From assembly GCA_026770595.1 (NCBI GenBank), contig MU634174.1:1-14898 (forward strand): a stretch of DNA of 14,898 bases. Direction: 5' to 3'. A model generated the notes under the pieces. That model searched no databases. It was not told the DNA's origin and saw only the letters and a program-made list of their open reading frames with translations. Shown one piece after another: positions 7,130 through 14,898 of this stretch (positions are counted from its first letter, which is position 1; every line of letters starts with the position of its first letter). Made by a program: the position numbers and the translations under genes. Source of the stretch: Ochromonadaceae sp. CCMP2298 (Eukaryota > Sar > Synurophyceae > Ochromonadales > Ochromonadaceae).

Positions 7130-7568
7130 ATGAGCCGCAACGTGATCGAGGAGGCCCACGAGCAGATCGTTCTCTTCCTGCACAGGTTTGGCTGGTACAT
7201 CGTGCTGGCTGGTCTGGTGATTGTCTTCTCGCAGCCCTACCTCAAGACGCTGCGGGAGAAGCAGTCCCTGGCAGCTGCGAACGACCCACTCCGTCGGAAG
7301 GTGCTTGACAACCAGCGGCTCCGTGTGAGACTGGCGCAGCAGAAGGCAGTCGCCGGACAGATCGGCGCCGATTCGGACGCGGAGGATTCTGCCGCCCCAC
7401 AGTAGGCGGGAGGGAGCACAGCGCAAAGCGCAGAGGGCAGAGGGCAGAGGGCAGTACTGGGGTAGAAGCAAAGTGGCGGTAGCAGCAGCGGCAGAGGGAT
7501 GATAACTGAGGGAGACATATTGGCTGGGGAGAGAGGGGCGAGGACAGGCAGGGCGGGCAGAGAAAGTG
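6901..7568. repeat. Right arm of the large inverted repeat
   Basis: Reverse complement of 1-660. The identical core is 6996-7465. The inner edge falls at TCAAATTGGC (6901-6910), beyond which nothing matches. The outer limit is unknown because the matching left arm is cut by the window start at the base paired with 7568. The arm contains the upstream region and full coding sequence of selenoprotein-S-like copy B and the first codons of the F-box/ankyrin gene. Confidence 0.95.
7130..7405 (+). CDS. Selenoprotein-S (VIMP)-like small ER membrane protein, copy B
   Basis: Encodes 91 aa, the same protein and same nucleotides as copy A (161-436). It has one hydrophobic helix (about 19-34, FGWYIVLAGLVIVF) and then a Leu/Arg/Gln-rich helix, the arrangement of the N-terminal half of selenoprotein S; no Sec codon, no Gly-rich C-terminus. 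The frame stays open upstream to an ATG at 7037, but the 7- versus 6-base C/G run between the copies falls inside that extension and would frameshift it in copy A, so ATG 7130 is the supported start. The F-box/ankyrin gene follows in the same direction 93 nt after the stop, and the same pair order is seen in the other arm. That makes it a conserved two-gene unit, though nothing shows co-transcription. Confidence 0.6.
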   Translation: MSRNVIEEAHEQIVLFLHRFGWYIVLAGLVIVFSQPYLKTLREKQSLAAANDPLRRKVLDNQRLRVRLAQQKAVAGQIGADSDAEDSAAPQ

Positions 7569-9223
7569 AGTCCGAGTCGGAGGATGTGGCGTTGGAGGTT
7601 ACATATTCCGGCCTGGACCCGCCCGTCCAGATTTCGCACAGTGTGCTGTGGGTAGACTTCGTGTTGGAGAGGGCGAGGGAGTTCCTGGACGGCGCGTGCG
7701 ACCCCCAGCTCAGACTCGTGTCGAGGTGGTGCAGGGATGCGCTGGCGGTGGTGCCTCGTGTGCTGCTCCGGGTCGAGGACTATCTGTCCCCTGTGTCGCT
7801 CTTCGTTTGGGCGCGGCGGCGGCTCGGTATGCCGCGTGGGGAGGGGGTAGCGATCAAGGGGGCACGCGGCGGCCATCTGGGGATGCTGCAGTGGCTGGGC
7901 AGGGACGAAGATGACTCCTGGGGTGCTGTGCTGTGTGAGAGTGCGGCGGGAGGGGGTCATCTGCACGTGCTGCAGTGGCTGAGATCCCGCACACCTGCGG
8001 TTCCGTGGGGAGATGCGCAGGAGTGTGCGGCCGAGGGGGGGCACTTGGAGGTATTGCAGTGGCTGGACGCCCAACACCCTGAGTGCCCTGCTGTGTGGGA
8101 TATCTGCTCCCATGCTGCCAAAGGTGGGCATCGGCATGTGCTTGAGTGGCTGCACACGCAGGATCCTGATTGCTTCCTGCATAGCAGTGCGTGTAGCAGC
8201 GCAGCCGAGCATGGTCATGTGGAAGTACTGCAATGGCTGCGTGCGCAGGTTTGCCAGTGGAGTAGACGGACGTGTGCTGCTGCTGCGGAAGGCGGTCACA
8301 TACACATCTTGCAGTGGCTGCGCAGTCAGGACCCTCCCTGCCCCTGGGATGGTGACACCTACGCTGGTGCTGCGAAGGGCGGTTACTTGAGTATACTGCG
8401 CTGGCTACGTGCCCAAACCCCCCCTTGTCCCTGGGTCCCTGGGAATGAGCAAGCTTGCATGTGTGCTGCTGAGAATGGCCATCTGGAGGCACTGCAATGG
8501 ATGCGGGGTCAGACCCCTCCCTGCCCTTGGAGTGTATGGACTTGTGCTCTTGCTGCTAAGGGTGGTCATCTGCATGTGCTAGAGTGGCTGAGAGCTCAGA
8601 ATCCTCCCTGCCCATGGGACACAGACGCCTGTAACTTTGCTACCAAGGGTGGTCATCTGCATGTGCTGCATTGGCTGCGAGGTCAGAATCCTCCCTCCCC
8701 TTGGGAATCACGGACTTGTGATCTTGCTGCCGAGGGTGGGTATCTCGATATGCTGCGGTGGCTGAGAGCTCAGAACCCCCCCTGCCCATTGAGCGAAGAC
8801 GCTATCTCCTGGGCTGCTAGGAATGGCCATCTGGAGGTTTTGCAGTGGCTAAGAGCCCAGGACCCACCCTGTCCTTGGGATGAAAGGGCTTGTTGGGAAG
8901 GCACCATCGGAGGTCATCTGCATGTGCTAGAGTGGCTGCGGGCTCAGAGTCCCCCATGTGATTGGGACGAACACACCTGCGAAATGGCCGTCGAGTCCGA
9001 TCATCTGCATGTGCTGAAGTGGCTGCGGGCTCAGGATCCCCCCTGCCCCTGGGACGGGAGAGTGCTGCGCACTGCTATACTTTGCAGGAATGACGAGATA
9101 GAGGAGTGGCTGAGGGACAACAATGCGCCTGAGCCAGAGAGCGACGAGTCAGGCAGCGAGGACAGTTGGGGGGGTGGGGGATTCGGCAGTGACGAGTTCG
9201 AGGAGGACTTCGAGGAAGACTAG
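7499..9223 (+). CDS. F-box-like / ankyrin-repeat protein
   Basis: Encodes 574 aa without introns. After an acidic Ser/Glu N-terminus (21-30), residues about 48-95 resemble a degenerate F-box (VLERAREFLDG..LRLVSRWCRDAL), which in intact form binds Skp1 in SCF ubiquitin ligases. From about residue 122 to 530 there are 14 recognisable ankyrin-type repeats plus a worn last one. Each centres on GGHLHVLQWLRAQ and is joined by a characteristic DPPCPWD..TC linker. Helix-turn-helix repeats of this sort bind other proteins, so substrate recruitment for ubiquitination is a reasonable inference but not shown. The C-terminus (about 541-574) is strongly acidic with Gly runs. Similar F-box/ankyrin proteins are expanded in algae, other protists and giant viruses. 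The ATG is supported by its conservation in the partial copy at 1-70. Confidence 0.8.
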   Translation: MITEGDILAGERGARTGRAGRESESESEDVALEVTYSGLDPPVQISHSVLWVDFVLERAREFLDGACDPQLRLVSRWCRDALAVVPRVLLRVEDYLSPVSLFVWARRRLGMPRGEGVAIKGARGGHLGMLQWLGRDEDDSWGAVLCESAAGGGHLHVLQWLRSRTPAVPWGDAQECAAEGGHLEVLQWLDAQHPECPAVWDICSHAAKGGHRHVLEWLHTQDPDCFLHSSACSSAAEHGHVEVLQWLRAQVCQWSRRTCAAAAEGGHIHILQWLRSQDPPCPWDGDTYAGAAKGGYLSILRWLRAQTPPCPWVPGNEQACMCAAENGHLEALQWMRGQTPPCPWSVWTCALAAKGGHLHVLEWLRAQNPPCPWDTDACNFATKGGHLHVLHWLRGQNPPSPWESRTCDLAAEGGYLDMLRWLRAQNPPCPLSEDAISWAARNGHLEVLQWLRAQDPPCPWDERACWEGTIGGHLHVLEWLRAQSPPCDWDEHTCEMAVESDHLHVLKWLRAQDPPCPWDGRVLRTAILCRNDEIEEWLRDNNAPEPESDESGSEDSWGGGGFGSDEFEEDFEED

Positions 9224-10016
9224 GCGCTGTACAGAAGCAGGCACAGGCGACTGCGGCGAGAGCACGATTTCACGGGGGTAGAGGGAGTTAGGTACGGGGC
9301 TGGATGAATCTGGAAGCGCTGCAGATGTCGGGACTGGCTGTGCTGGGGTGGGTATGGGCGTAGTCGCCACAATTTTTTCACACACAGAAAGCACAAGCAC
9401 ACGAGTCTAGCAAGGTGTAAGGTGTTTAATTAAATGCTTAAATATGTAACCGAATTAAATCGAACGCGAGCTCAGCTCAGGTGTTTATAAATTGGCTCGT
9501 TGTTGCTCAGAGCCTTGGCATGAGAGCCTTTGCATGAGCCTTGGAAACCATCTTGTACTTTCTCTCTTCCTTTTTGTAAACTATCCTGTAATACTGTTGT
9601 TGCACATCCTTTTTGATGAGTTTTTACGTTGTAAAAAGTCATTATTATAAATAAGTACCACATCATGAGTATATAGGGACCCATGACCACATTGATCTGC
9701 CGAGGGGAACCTGGGAACTTTTGACCCCCCCCCCTGCCACAGTAACTCAGGGGAACGAACCTGGGAACTATATTCCTCCCCTCGTGACGTGCCAAAGTTG
9801 GCACCAAAAACACACGCAGCCTTTCTCCAACCTCAATGTGTTCTCTCGCGATGGATCTAGCGCCACAATTGGACCGAGCTGACTCGCCTCCTTTGCCTAG
9901 TTTCATTTCTACTACGTCTAGTGCGGTGCAAGGAGCAGCTGCGCCCGAAACGAGACCAAATCTTGCAGCATTTGCATCAAGACCAAATCTTGCAATCCTG
10001 CAAAAGATTCGTCAAT
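9224..10016. other. Intergenic, upstream of the glucanase gene
   Basis: About 790 bp between the ankyrin stop and the glucanase ATG. It includes A/T-rich patches at about 9405-9465 and 9560-9670. A direct repeat GGGGAAC..CCTGGGAACT occurs at about 9703-9720 and 9751-9770, flanking a nine-C run. A 15-bp direct repeat AGACCAAATCTTGCA occurs at about 9953 and 9980. An upstream ATG at 9836 opens a 93-codon frame overlapping the glucanase start in another frame. A 144-codon minus-strand frame at 9472-9906 has no recognisable features. No RNA gene is seen. Confidence 0.5.
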
Positions 10017-13000
10017 ATGCAGCACTATTCCACCCACGAGCAAGATATGGACACCGAGTTGACTCCGTTGAAGAGGGAGGCCAACTACTACCAGTGCGAC
10101 AACGCATCGGGCTCTGAAGACCTTCAGCCTGCAGGCAAGCAAGATGCCCCCAACACATGCGACAAGCGGATTCTGAACATCGCCTCGTACGTGCTAGTCG
10201 CCTCGATCCTGCTCATCTCCGGCCTGGCCACCATGGCGCGGTTCAAGTCTCCTCTGCCGGTGCCGGTGCTGCAGTCTGGGGCCTGGTCATCCAAGGCTGA
10301 CCCCTTTTCCACCGTGGACCCCGTATCCCTCGGCTTTAAGGAGGTCAACAGACCTCTCGCCTCCAGACCGGGGGAGATCCTGGCCAACCTGATTGACAAG
10401 AAATCCCTCAAGGGCGCGCCGGACACGGCCCTGCCCACGAACAGCTGGTTCCAGAACCTGATTATCGGCGACTCAAACAATGAGGTAAGACATGAGACAG
10501 AGGGGTAGGGGGGTGCATACGTACATTAGAGAGGGGGATACAGGACACAGAACAGAGAACAGAGGACAGAGGACAAACAGACCCCCACCTCCACACCATT
10601 CACCTCCTCACCATCCTTAACCCGTCCTTTATCACTTACCAGCTGGAGAACAAGGTCTTCGCCATCCCCTACATCCTGGACACTGCGGGGTACCTGCCTG
10701 GCGTGAGGACGCACGGCTCGCACCTCGAGGGCCATGACAACATGGTGCTGGTAAGAGAGATACAGCGGATGCGAATACGTACACTATTTAGGCATACACG
10801 TAAACTATATATATGTAGAGAGGGGACATAATAACACCACCATACAACGCTACAACCATCCCACCCTCAGATGAACTACCAACCCGCCAGCGGTCTCACC
10901 CTGGGCGCCACCGAGACCTTCCTGCCCCAGCACCACGTGCACAAGCACACCCACGGCACGCCCTTCACCATATCGAAATTAGCCATCGAGTTGGAGTGGG
11001 TGGGCAAGGCGTGGGAGAGATCCAAGGGCCTCAAGGGCAGCTCCATGCGCTCGCCTATCGTGCGCGGAAGTCCTTATACATCCATGAAATACATGCACGC
11101 CACGCCGCACATCTTCGTCGAGCGCCGCCTGTCCATCGGCTATCCTGTTATGGTCGACCAGCACCTGGGTAAATCCGATAAAACCCTCACCTGCGGGCAG
11201 GGCAAGGGCAATTTCTCCCACACTCCGGTGACCGTCCAGAGGGAATTAAAGATGTCCTTCGACACTGCCGACATGACCTGGCTGATGTTCGTGTCCGAGC
11301 CTACCACCTTCGTCTGCTCGGAGTACGTCTTCGACCCCCTCGATGGACCTATGGTGGTAGGCGACCCCCTCACGAACAGCTACTTCGAGTTGAAGGCAGT
11401 AAAGCCTATGAAGCTGGGCATGGTGAGGGTGGCTATGGGCAACAACTGTACCACCGGACAGAACCCCGAATGTAAGCACCACTGCACCCCTATATGTGCT
11501 TATGCACACCTATACCCCTGCACCCCTGCGCTCCTGCTGCACACCGCCCTCTGTCTCGGTTGCTAACACCTTGTTCCTTCATCGCCCCCGCTCATGCGCA
11601 TACACATACACACATGCACCCACACCCACACAAACACATACACACATACCCCCCCCTCCACCACCACACAAACAGACTGCAAGGACTTCAAGCCCCGCGA
11701 CCAGTCCGATTACGAAGACCTGCTCCGCAAGCACGCAGAGGTCTACCCCACCGCCAAGGCAGACATCCAGTTCACCTTCCCCATACAGAGCGAGGAGGAG
11801 GAAGAGCTCAGACTTAACTTCGACTGGCAACCTGCGCAGATGTCAGCCTTAGGGGCGGGGGGTCAGGACTTCATCGGCTCATTTGCAGGCGGACCCGCCA
11901 TAGAGCTGCTCATGTTCGCCCAGCCGCACCACCAGGAGCGCATCCGCCCCACAGGTACTTTAATAATATACTTGCACCTCTGCCAATAATAATATAGACT
12001 CACCTCCCCCCATACACACTCTACACCCACAAAAGTGTCTTCCACGAACGAGGTCATTCGGGTGGGCTGCCAGAGAAACCTGCACGGGCTGGCTTGCCCC
12101 GTTACGGGTGCAGGCTGGTCTATGGTGGAGCACCTGCATCGCACTTCGTTCTATGCGCCCAGAGCACCGAGGACAGAGATGCTGCCGGCCATCAAGAAAG
12201 CCCTGCAGCAGGACATCACCTACAGCCCCCCTGAAAACTATATGGCTGGGGCTGGGGACACCTACTTCTCTGGCAAGATGCTCTCCAAGCTCGCTCGCAT
12301 CCTGATAGTCGCCGACGAGGTGGGGGGCGTGACTGCTGACCAGTTCACTGGTGCGCTGGACACGCTGCGCAGTGGGGTCGAGGTGTGGCTGAACGGGTCA
12401 GCCGGCTCGCCCTTCCTGTACGATCGCGCCTGGGGGGGACTCGTGATGTGCGGGTGCGACTACGGCTTTGACGACAAGAAGCAGAAGGGATACTGCAAGA
12501 ACAAGTTCCCTGACTGCCCCGCACTGGTACCTACCCACCCCCTCAAACCACTCAAACCCATCGAACAACTCCCCCTAACCGTTTACTACCCCTATTCCTC
12601 ACCTCCACCCTTACCTCCACCCCCACCCTTACCCTTACCTCCCCACCCCCGCACCCCCTACTTCACACACAGGTGGACGCCGGACAGAACTTTGGAGCAG
12701 GTTTCTACAACGACCACCACTTCCACTACGGCTACCACATCTACGCCGCCGCAGTGCTGGCTAAGTTCGACGCGCGTTGGTGAGACAGTAATAATAGTAG
12801 TTGTTGTAGTAGTAGTAAGTAGTTGAAGTAGTCGTAGTAGGTAGTAGTAGTAGAGATAGTATCTATATTGTCTGGCACTCCTCACTATATAGGAACTATA
12901 TTCTCTACCCACTATATAGGGGCCGCAAGTTCCACCAGCACGTGCTACTCCTAGTAAGGGACATCGTGAACCCCTCGGACTCTGACAAGTTCTTCCCTAC

Positions 13001-14305
13001 CTGGAGACACAAGGACTGGTACCTGGGCTTCAGCTGGGCCAGCGGCATCGTCACGCAGGGGGGAAAGCCCTACCCCAACGGGCGCAACCAGGTATGATAT
13101 AAACCCATACAACCACACTCAAAACACTATATAAACCCATATAAATCAATATAACCCCCAACGGTCGCAACCAGGTATATAAACCCAGATAGAGGGAGTG
13201 TTAGTGCTATACAAACCCATATAAACCTAACCCCACTCAAAACAAACCAAAACCAAGCCCTGACCCTAACATTAACCCCAAAAATTTTCCCCGTACAATC
13301 CTTACCCTACTGTAACCCCCCTCCCCCAACTCCCACCACCAACCCCTACCAGGAGAGTGCCTCCGAGTCTATCTCTGGGTACGAGGCAGTAGCTTTGTAC
13401 GGTGATACTATGGCGCAGGTGTTCGACGGCTCCCCCGTGGAGGAGGACAAGGCACTGCAGCAGACAGCACTGCGCATACGTGATATGGGGCGGCTGCTGA
13501 TGGCCACGGAGATCCGCTCCACCCGTATGTACTGGCATGTGCAGGCGCCGGGCACTGAGGGCGTGGAGAGGGTATACCCGGAGGTGTATCGCCCCAAGGT
13601 GGTGGGCATGATGTGGAGCATGCTGGTGCAGGTAAGAGGGAGTGTTAGTACCCCTCTTAATTTGGGGTGTTTTACCCAAATCCCTAACCCTAACCCTAAC
13701 CCTTACCCTTACCCTAACCTCAACCCCAACCCCAACCCCTAATCCCTAACCATAACCCCAACCCCTAATCTTAACCTCTAACCCCCTCCCGCAGTTGCAG
13801 ACGTGGTTCGGCAACGAGGAGTGGAAGAGCTACGGCATCCAGCTCATGCCCATCACGCCCGCGGCCGAATTGCGCGACGACCCCGCCTGGATGGCAGAGA
13901 TGCTGCCCCATTTGGCCATTTCTTGCCTCAGCGACGCTGACTGCTGGAACTCCGGCTGGGCCACCACCCTGTACGCCATTCTGGGCTCAGTGGGGCGCTG
14001 GAAGCAGGCATGGGTGGGTTTGGAGCGCATGGACAAGACGTTCTTCAACGACGCGGGGGGTAACGGCCAGTCCCTGTCCAACAGCCTGTGGTACATCGCC
14101 ACCAGGTAAACCCCTATTCTTTACTAAAATGTGTATTTAACCTCCTATATACAAAAATGTGTATTTAACCCCCTATCTCTATACTATAATGTGTATTAAA
14201 CCCAGACCCATCCTCACTACGGACTTCGAGGACACCTTCGAGGTCGACATTGACGACGATCAAGCCATGCCGGAGGGCTGGAAAGACACCTTGCTGAGCG
14301 TGTAG
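10017..14305 (+). CDS. GH81 endo-1,3-beta-glucanase, type II membrane-anchored, ten exons
   Basis: Exons: 10017-10484, 10643-10750, 10871-11471, 11676-11954, 12036-12526, 12673-12779, 12920-13091, 13353-13631, 13795-14105, 14206-14305. All nine introns are GT-AG, every junction phase matches, and the product is 971 aa. It should cut beta-1,3-glucan (laminarin, callose or wall glucan). Residues 1-50 are hydrophilic, 52-72 form a single membrane helix ([20 protein letters not shown]), and the enzyme follows. This suggests a cell-surface or lumenal enzyme. Family marks: PTNSWFQNL (140-148), [10 protein letters not shown] with the conserved Asp at 663, and NQESASE with Glu 743 and Glu 747, the last split exactly by intron 7. 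The spacing of these acidic residues agrees with the GH81 catalytic set. The first in-frame ATG is 10017; 10047 is possible. Introns 6, 7 and 9 contain duplicated splice-site sequence, so isoforms may exist. Confidence 0.9.
12787..12855 (+). repeat. GTA/TAG trinucleotide repeat in glucanase intron 6
   Basis: An imperfect run of GTAGTAGTA-type triplets, beginning seven bases after the donor of intron 6 (12780-12919). It is unlike the C-rich filling of the neighbouring introns. Confidence 0.85.
13073..13187 (+). repeat. Duplicated exon-7/donor segment inside glucanase intron 7
   Basis: The segment spanning the end of exon 7 and its donor (13073-13107: CCCCAACGGGCGCAACCAG then GTATGATATAAACCCA) recurs at 13156-13187 with one substitution and a 3-nt gap. 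The second copy therefore carries a full CAG/GTATAT donor at 13175. Use of this second donor would read an in-frame TGA at 13095-13097. Confidence 0.85.
13682..13787 (+). repeat. Telomere-like CCCTAA repeats in glucanase intron 8
   Basis: Intron 8 (13632-13794) is mostly CCCTAA, CCCTTA, CCCCAA and CCTCAA units: perfect CCCTAA at 13682-13701, then degenerate to just before the acceptor CCCGCAG. Related CCCTTA/CCCTAA units occur in intron 5 (about 12598-12640) and intron 7 (about 13258-13276). Confidence 0.9.
14126..14205 (+). repeat. Three ~30-nt tandem units in glucanase intron 9
   Basis: The motif AAATGTGTATTTAACC recurs at about 14126, 14155 and 14187 (third copy slightly changed). The third unit ends at the 3' splice site CCCAG (14201-14205), so most of this 100-nt intron is tandem repeat. 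Confidence 0.85.
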
Positions 14306-14898
14306 AGCGGGGGTGCGGGGGATCGGGGCGGGGGATGAGGGTGGGGGATGGGGAGGGGGGCAGAATTTTGTAGGGGCTCACGAGCGTGAACCCAATTCTG
14401 AAAATGGTCCGTGTAGGGCAGCGGACGAACCCACGTGCCAGGCTGGACCTTGGACGCAAGGGGGCAGAATACTGATGTAGCTTGTAGCATTGTTCAAAAC
14501 TTACTTACTGCAGCACCTACTGGGGCAGACAGCACTTACAGGGCAGCACTTACTGAGTGGCTGATAGCGGGAGGTGATTGGGTGATGGCGGGGGGTTACT
14601 TTTTTAGGAATTATCAGGAATTATCATGACTGTGGCTTGATTTATCAAGAGATTCTAATTTTGGCGATTAACAGTCCGACGCATTAAGAAGTACCCCGCT
14701 AGCAGATAAGACATTCTTACTGTGGAATGAATTGACGAGACGAGGACAACGATTTCCTCTGCTTTGTGCATGCTGTGGGTCACATCCTCAACCAAAGGTA
14801 TGGTTATAGTCGCGAAACCATGGCTAGGGAACCATGGCTCTCGACTTTGACCTAACAGCTAGGCGCGAAAGGAACCTTCGCGTTCTCCAGACCGTGGA
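14306..14898. other. Downstream of the glucanase: G-runs, hairpin, no gene
   Basis: About 590 bp after the glucanase stop with no recognisable coding region. Positions 14309-14360 contain many G-runs of three to six bases on the sense strand, a candidate quadruplex former. A hairpin follows at 14361-14400. Further on are a direct repeat AGGAATTATC at about 14606-14627, a repeated AACCATGGCT at 14816-14839, and a small hairpin CGCGAAAGGAACCTTCGCG at 14864-14882. The last elements may belong to the next gene's upstream region beyond the window. Confidence 0.5.
14361..14400 (+). other. Extended hairpin just after the G-run block
   Basis: CAGAATT at 14361-14367 pairs with AATTCTG at 14394-14400. 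Inside it GGG pairs with CCC, and TCAC pairs with GTGA around a GAGC loop, with small internal loops between stems. It lies about 55 nt after the glucanase stop, probably in its 3' untranslated region. It does not fit a tRNA. Confidence 0.6.

Noticed and set aside
1-7568. Inverted-repeat arms as terminal repeats of a giant transposon or viral insertion
   Set aside because: No transposase, integrase or viral gene lies between the arms. The arms themselves carry cellular-type genes, and the outer ends cannot be seen, so target duplications cannot be tested.
9472-9906. 144-codon minus-strand frame
   Set aside because: No recognisable domain, covers low-complexity and repeat sequence upstream of the glucanase, and would overlap its promoter.
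9921-10016. Upstream extension of glucanase exon 1
   Set aside because: The frame is open but has no ATG; it begins at a GTG, which is not expected to start a nuclear gene.
13682-13787. True chromosome end
   Set aside because: The telomere-like repeats are short, degenerate and inside an intron of an intact gene whose next exons follow in frame.
14361-14450. tRNA or structured RNA gene on either strand
   Set aside because: The stems do not form a cloverleaf, there is no anticodon arm of the right spacing, and the GGTTCG on the minus strand lacks the rest of a T-loop.

Overview
The window looks like nuclear DNA of a eukaryotic microbe, most likely an alga or related protist. Two genes carry small spliceosomal introns (81-261 nt) with GT-AG ends that join into one clean frame. 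The gene content fits too: an F-box/ankyrin protein of the type expanded in algae and their giant viruses, a membrane-anchored GH81 beta-1,3-glucanase, a microsomal-type P450, and a selenoprotein-S-like ER protein. The DNA is GC-rich and full of simple repeats. I cannot name the lineage. CCCTAA-like repeats inside introns hint at a TTAGGG-type telomere, which is weak evidence.

Layout, left to right. (1) 1-660 is the left arm of a large inverted repeat. On the minus strand it holds the first codons of an ankyrin-gene copy that runs off the window (1-70) and a complete 91-aa selenoprotein-S-like gene (161-436). (2) 661-1374 has no recognisable gene. (3) 1375-2406 (-) is a secreted or ER-lumenal 2-oxoglutarate/Fe(II) dioxygenase. 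It diverges across 181 bp from (4) 2588-4757 (+), a three-exon DUF819-type membrane protein. (5) 4758-5161 is a convergent, repeat-rich intergenic stretch. (6) 5162-6694 (-) is a membrane-anchored cytochrome P450. (7) 6901-7568 is the right arm of the inverted repeat, with the second selenoprotein-S-like gene (7130-7405, +) and the start of the full F-box/ankyrin gene (7499-9223, +). (8) 9224-10016 is intergenic. (9) 10017-14305 (+) is a ten-exon GH81 glucanase gene coding for 971 aa. (10) 14306-14898 is downstream sequence with a G-run block and a strong hairpin.

The genes do not form one pathway. What stands out is genome architecture. A two-gene unit (selenoprotein-S-like plus ankyrin) is present twice, head to head, around the dioxygenase/DUF819/P450 genes. 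A 470-nt core of the repeat, covering the whole small gene plus its 5' and 3' flanks, is identical except for one homopolymer base, while both outer flanks have diverged. This looks like gene conversion. The GH81 gene has introns that contain telomere-like repeats, share short sequences with each other, and carry duplicated copies of their own splice sites. One of these predicts an in-frame 9-residue isoform. I found no evidence of a defence system, transposase, CRISPR array or viral replication gene.
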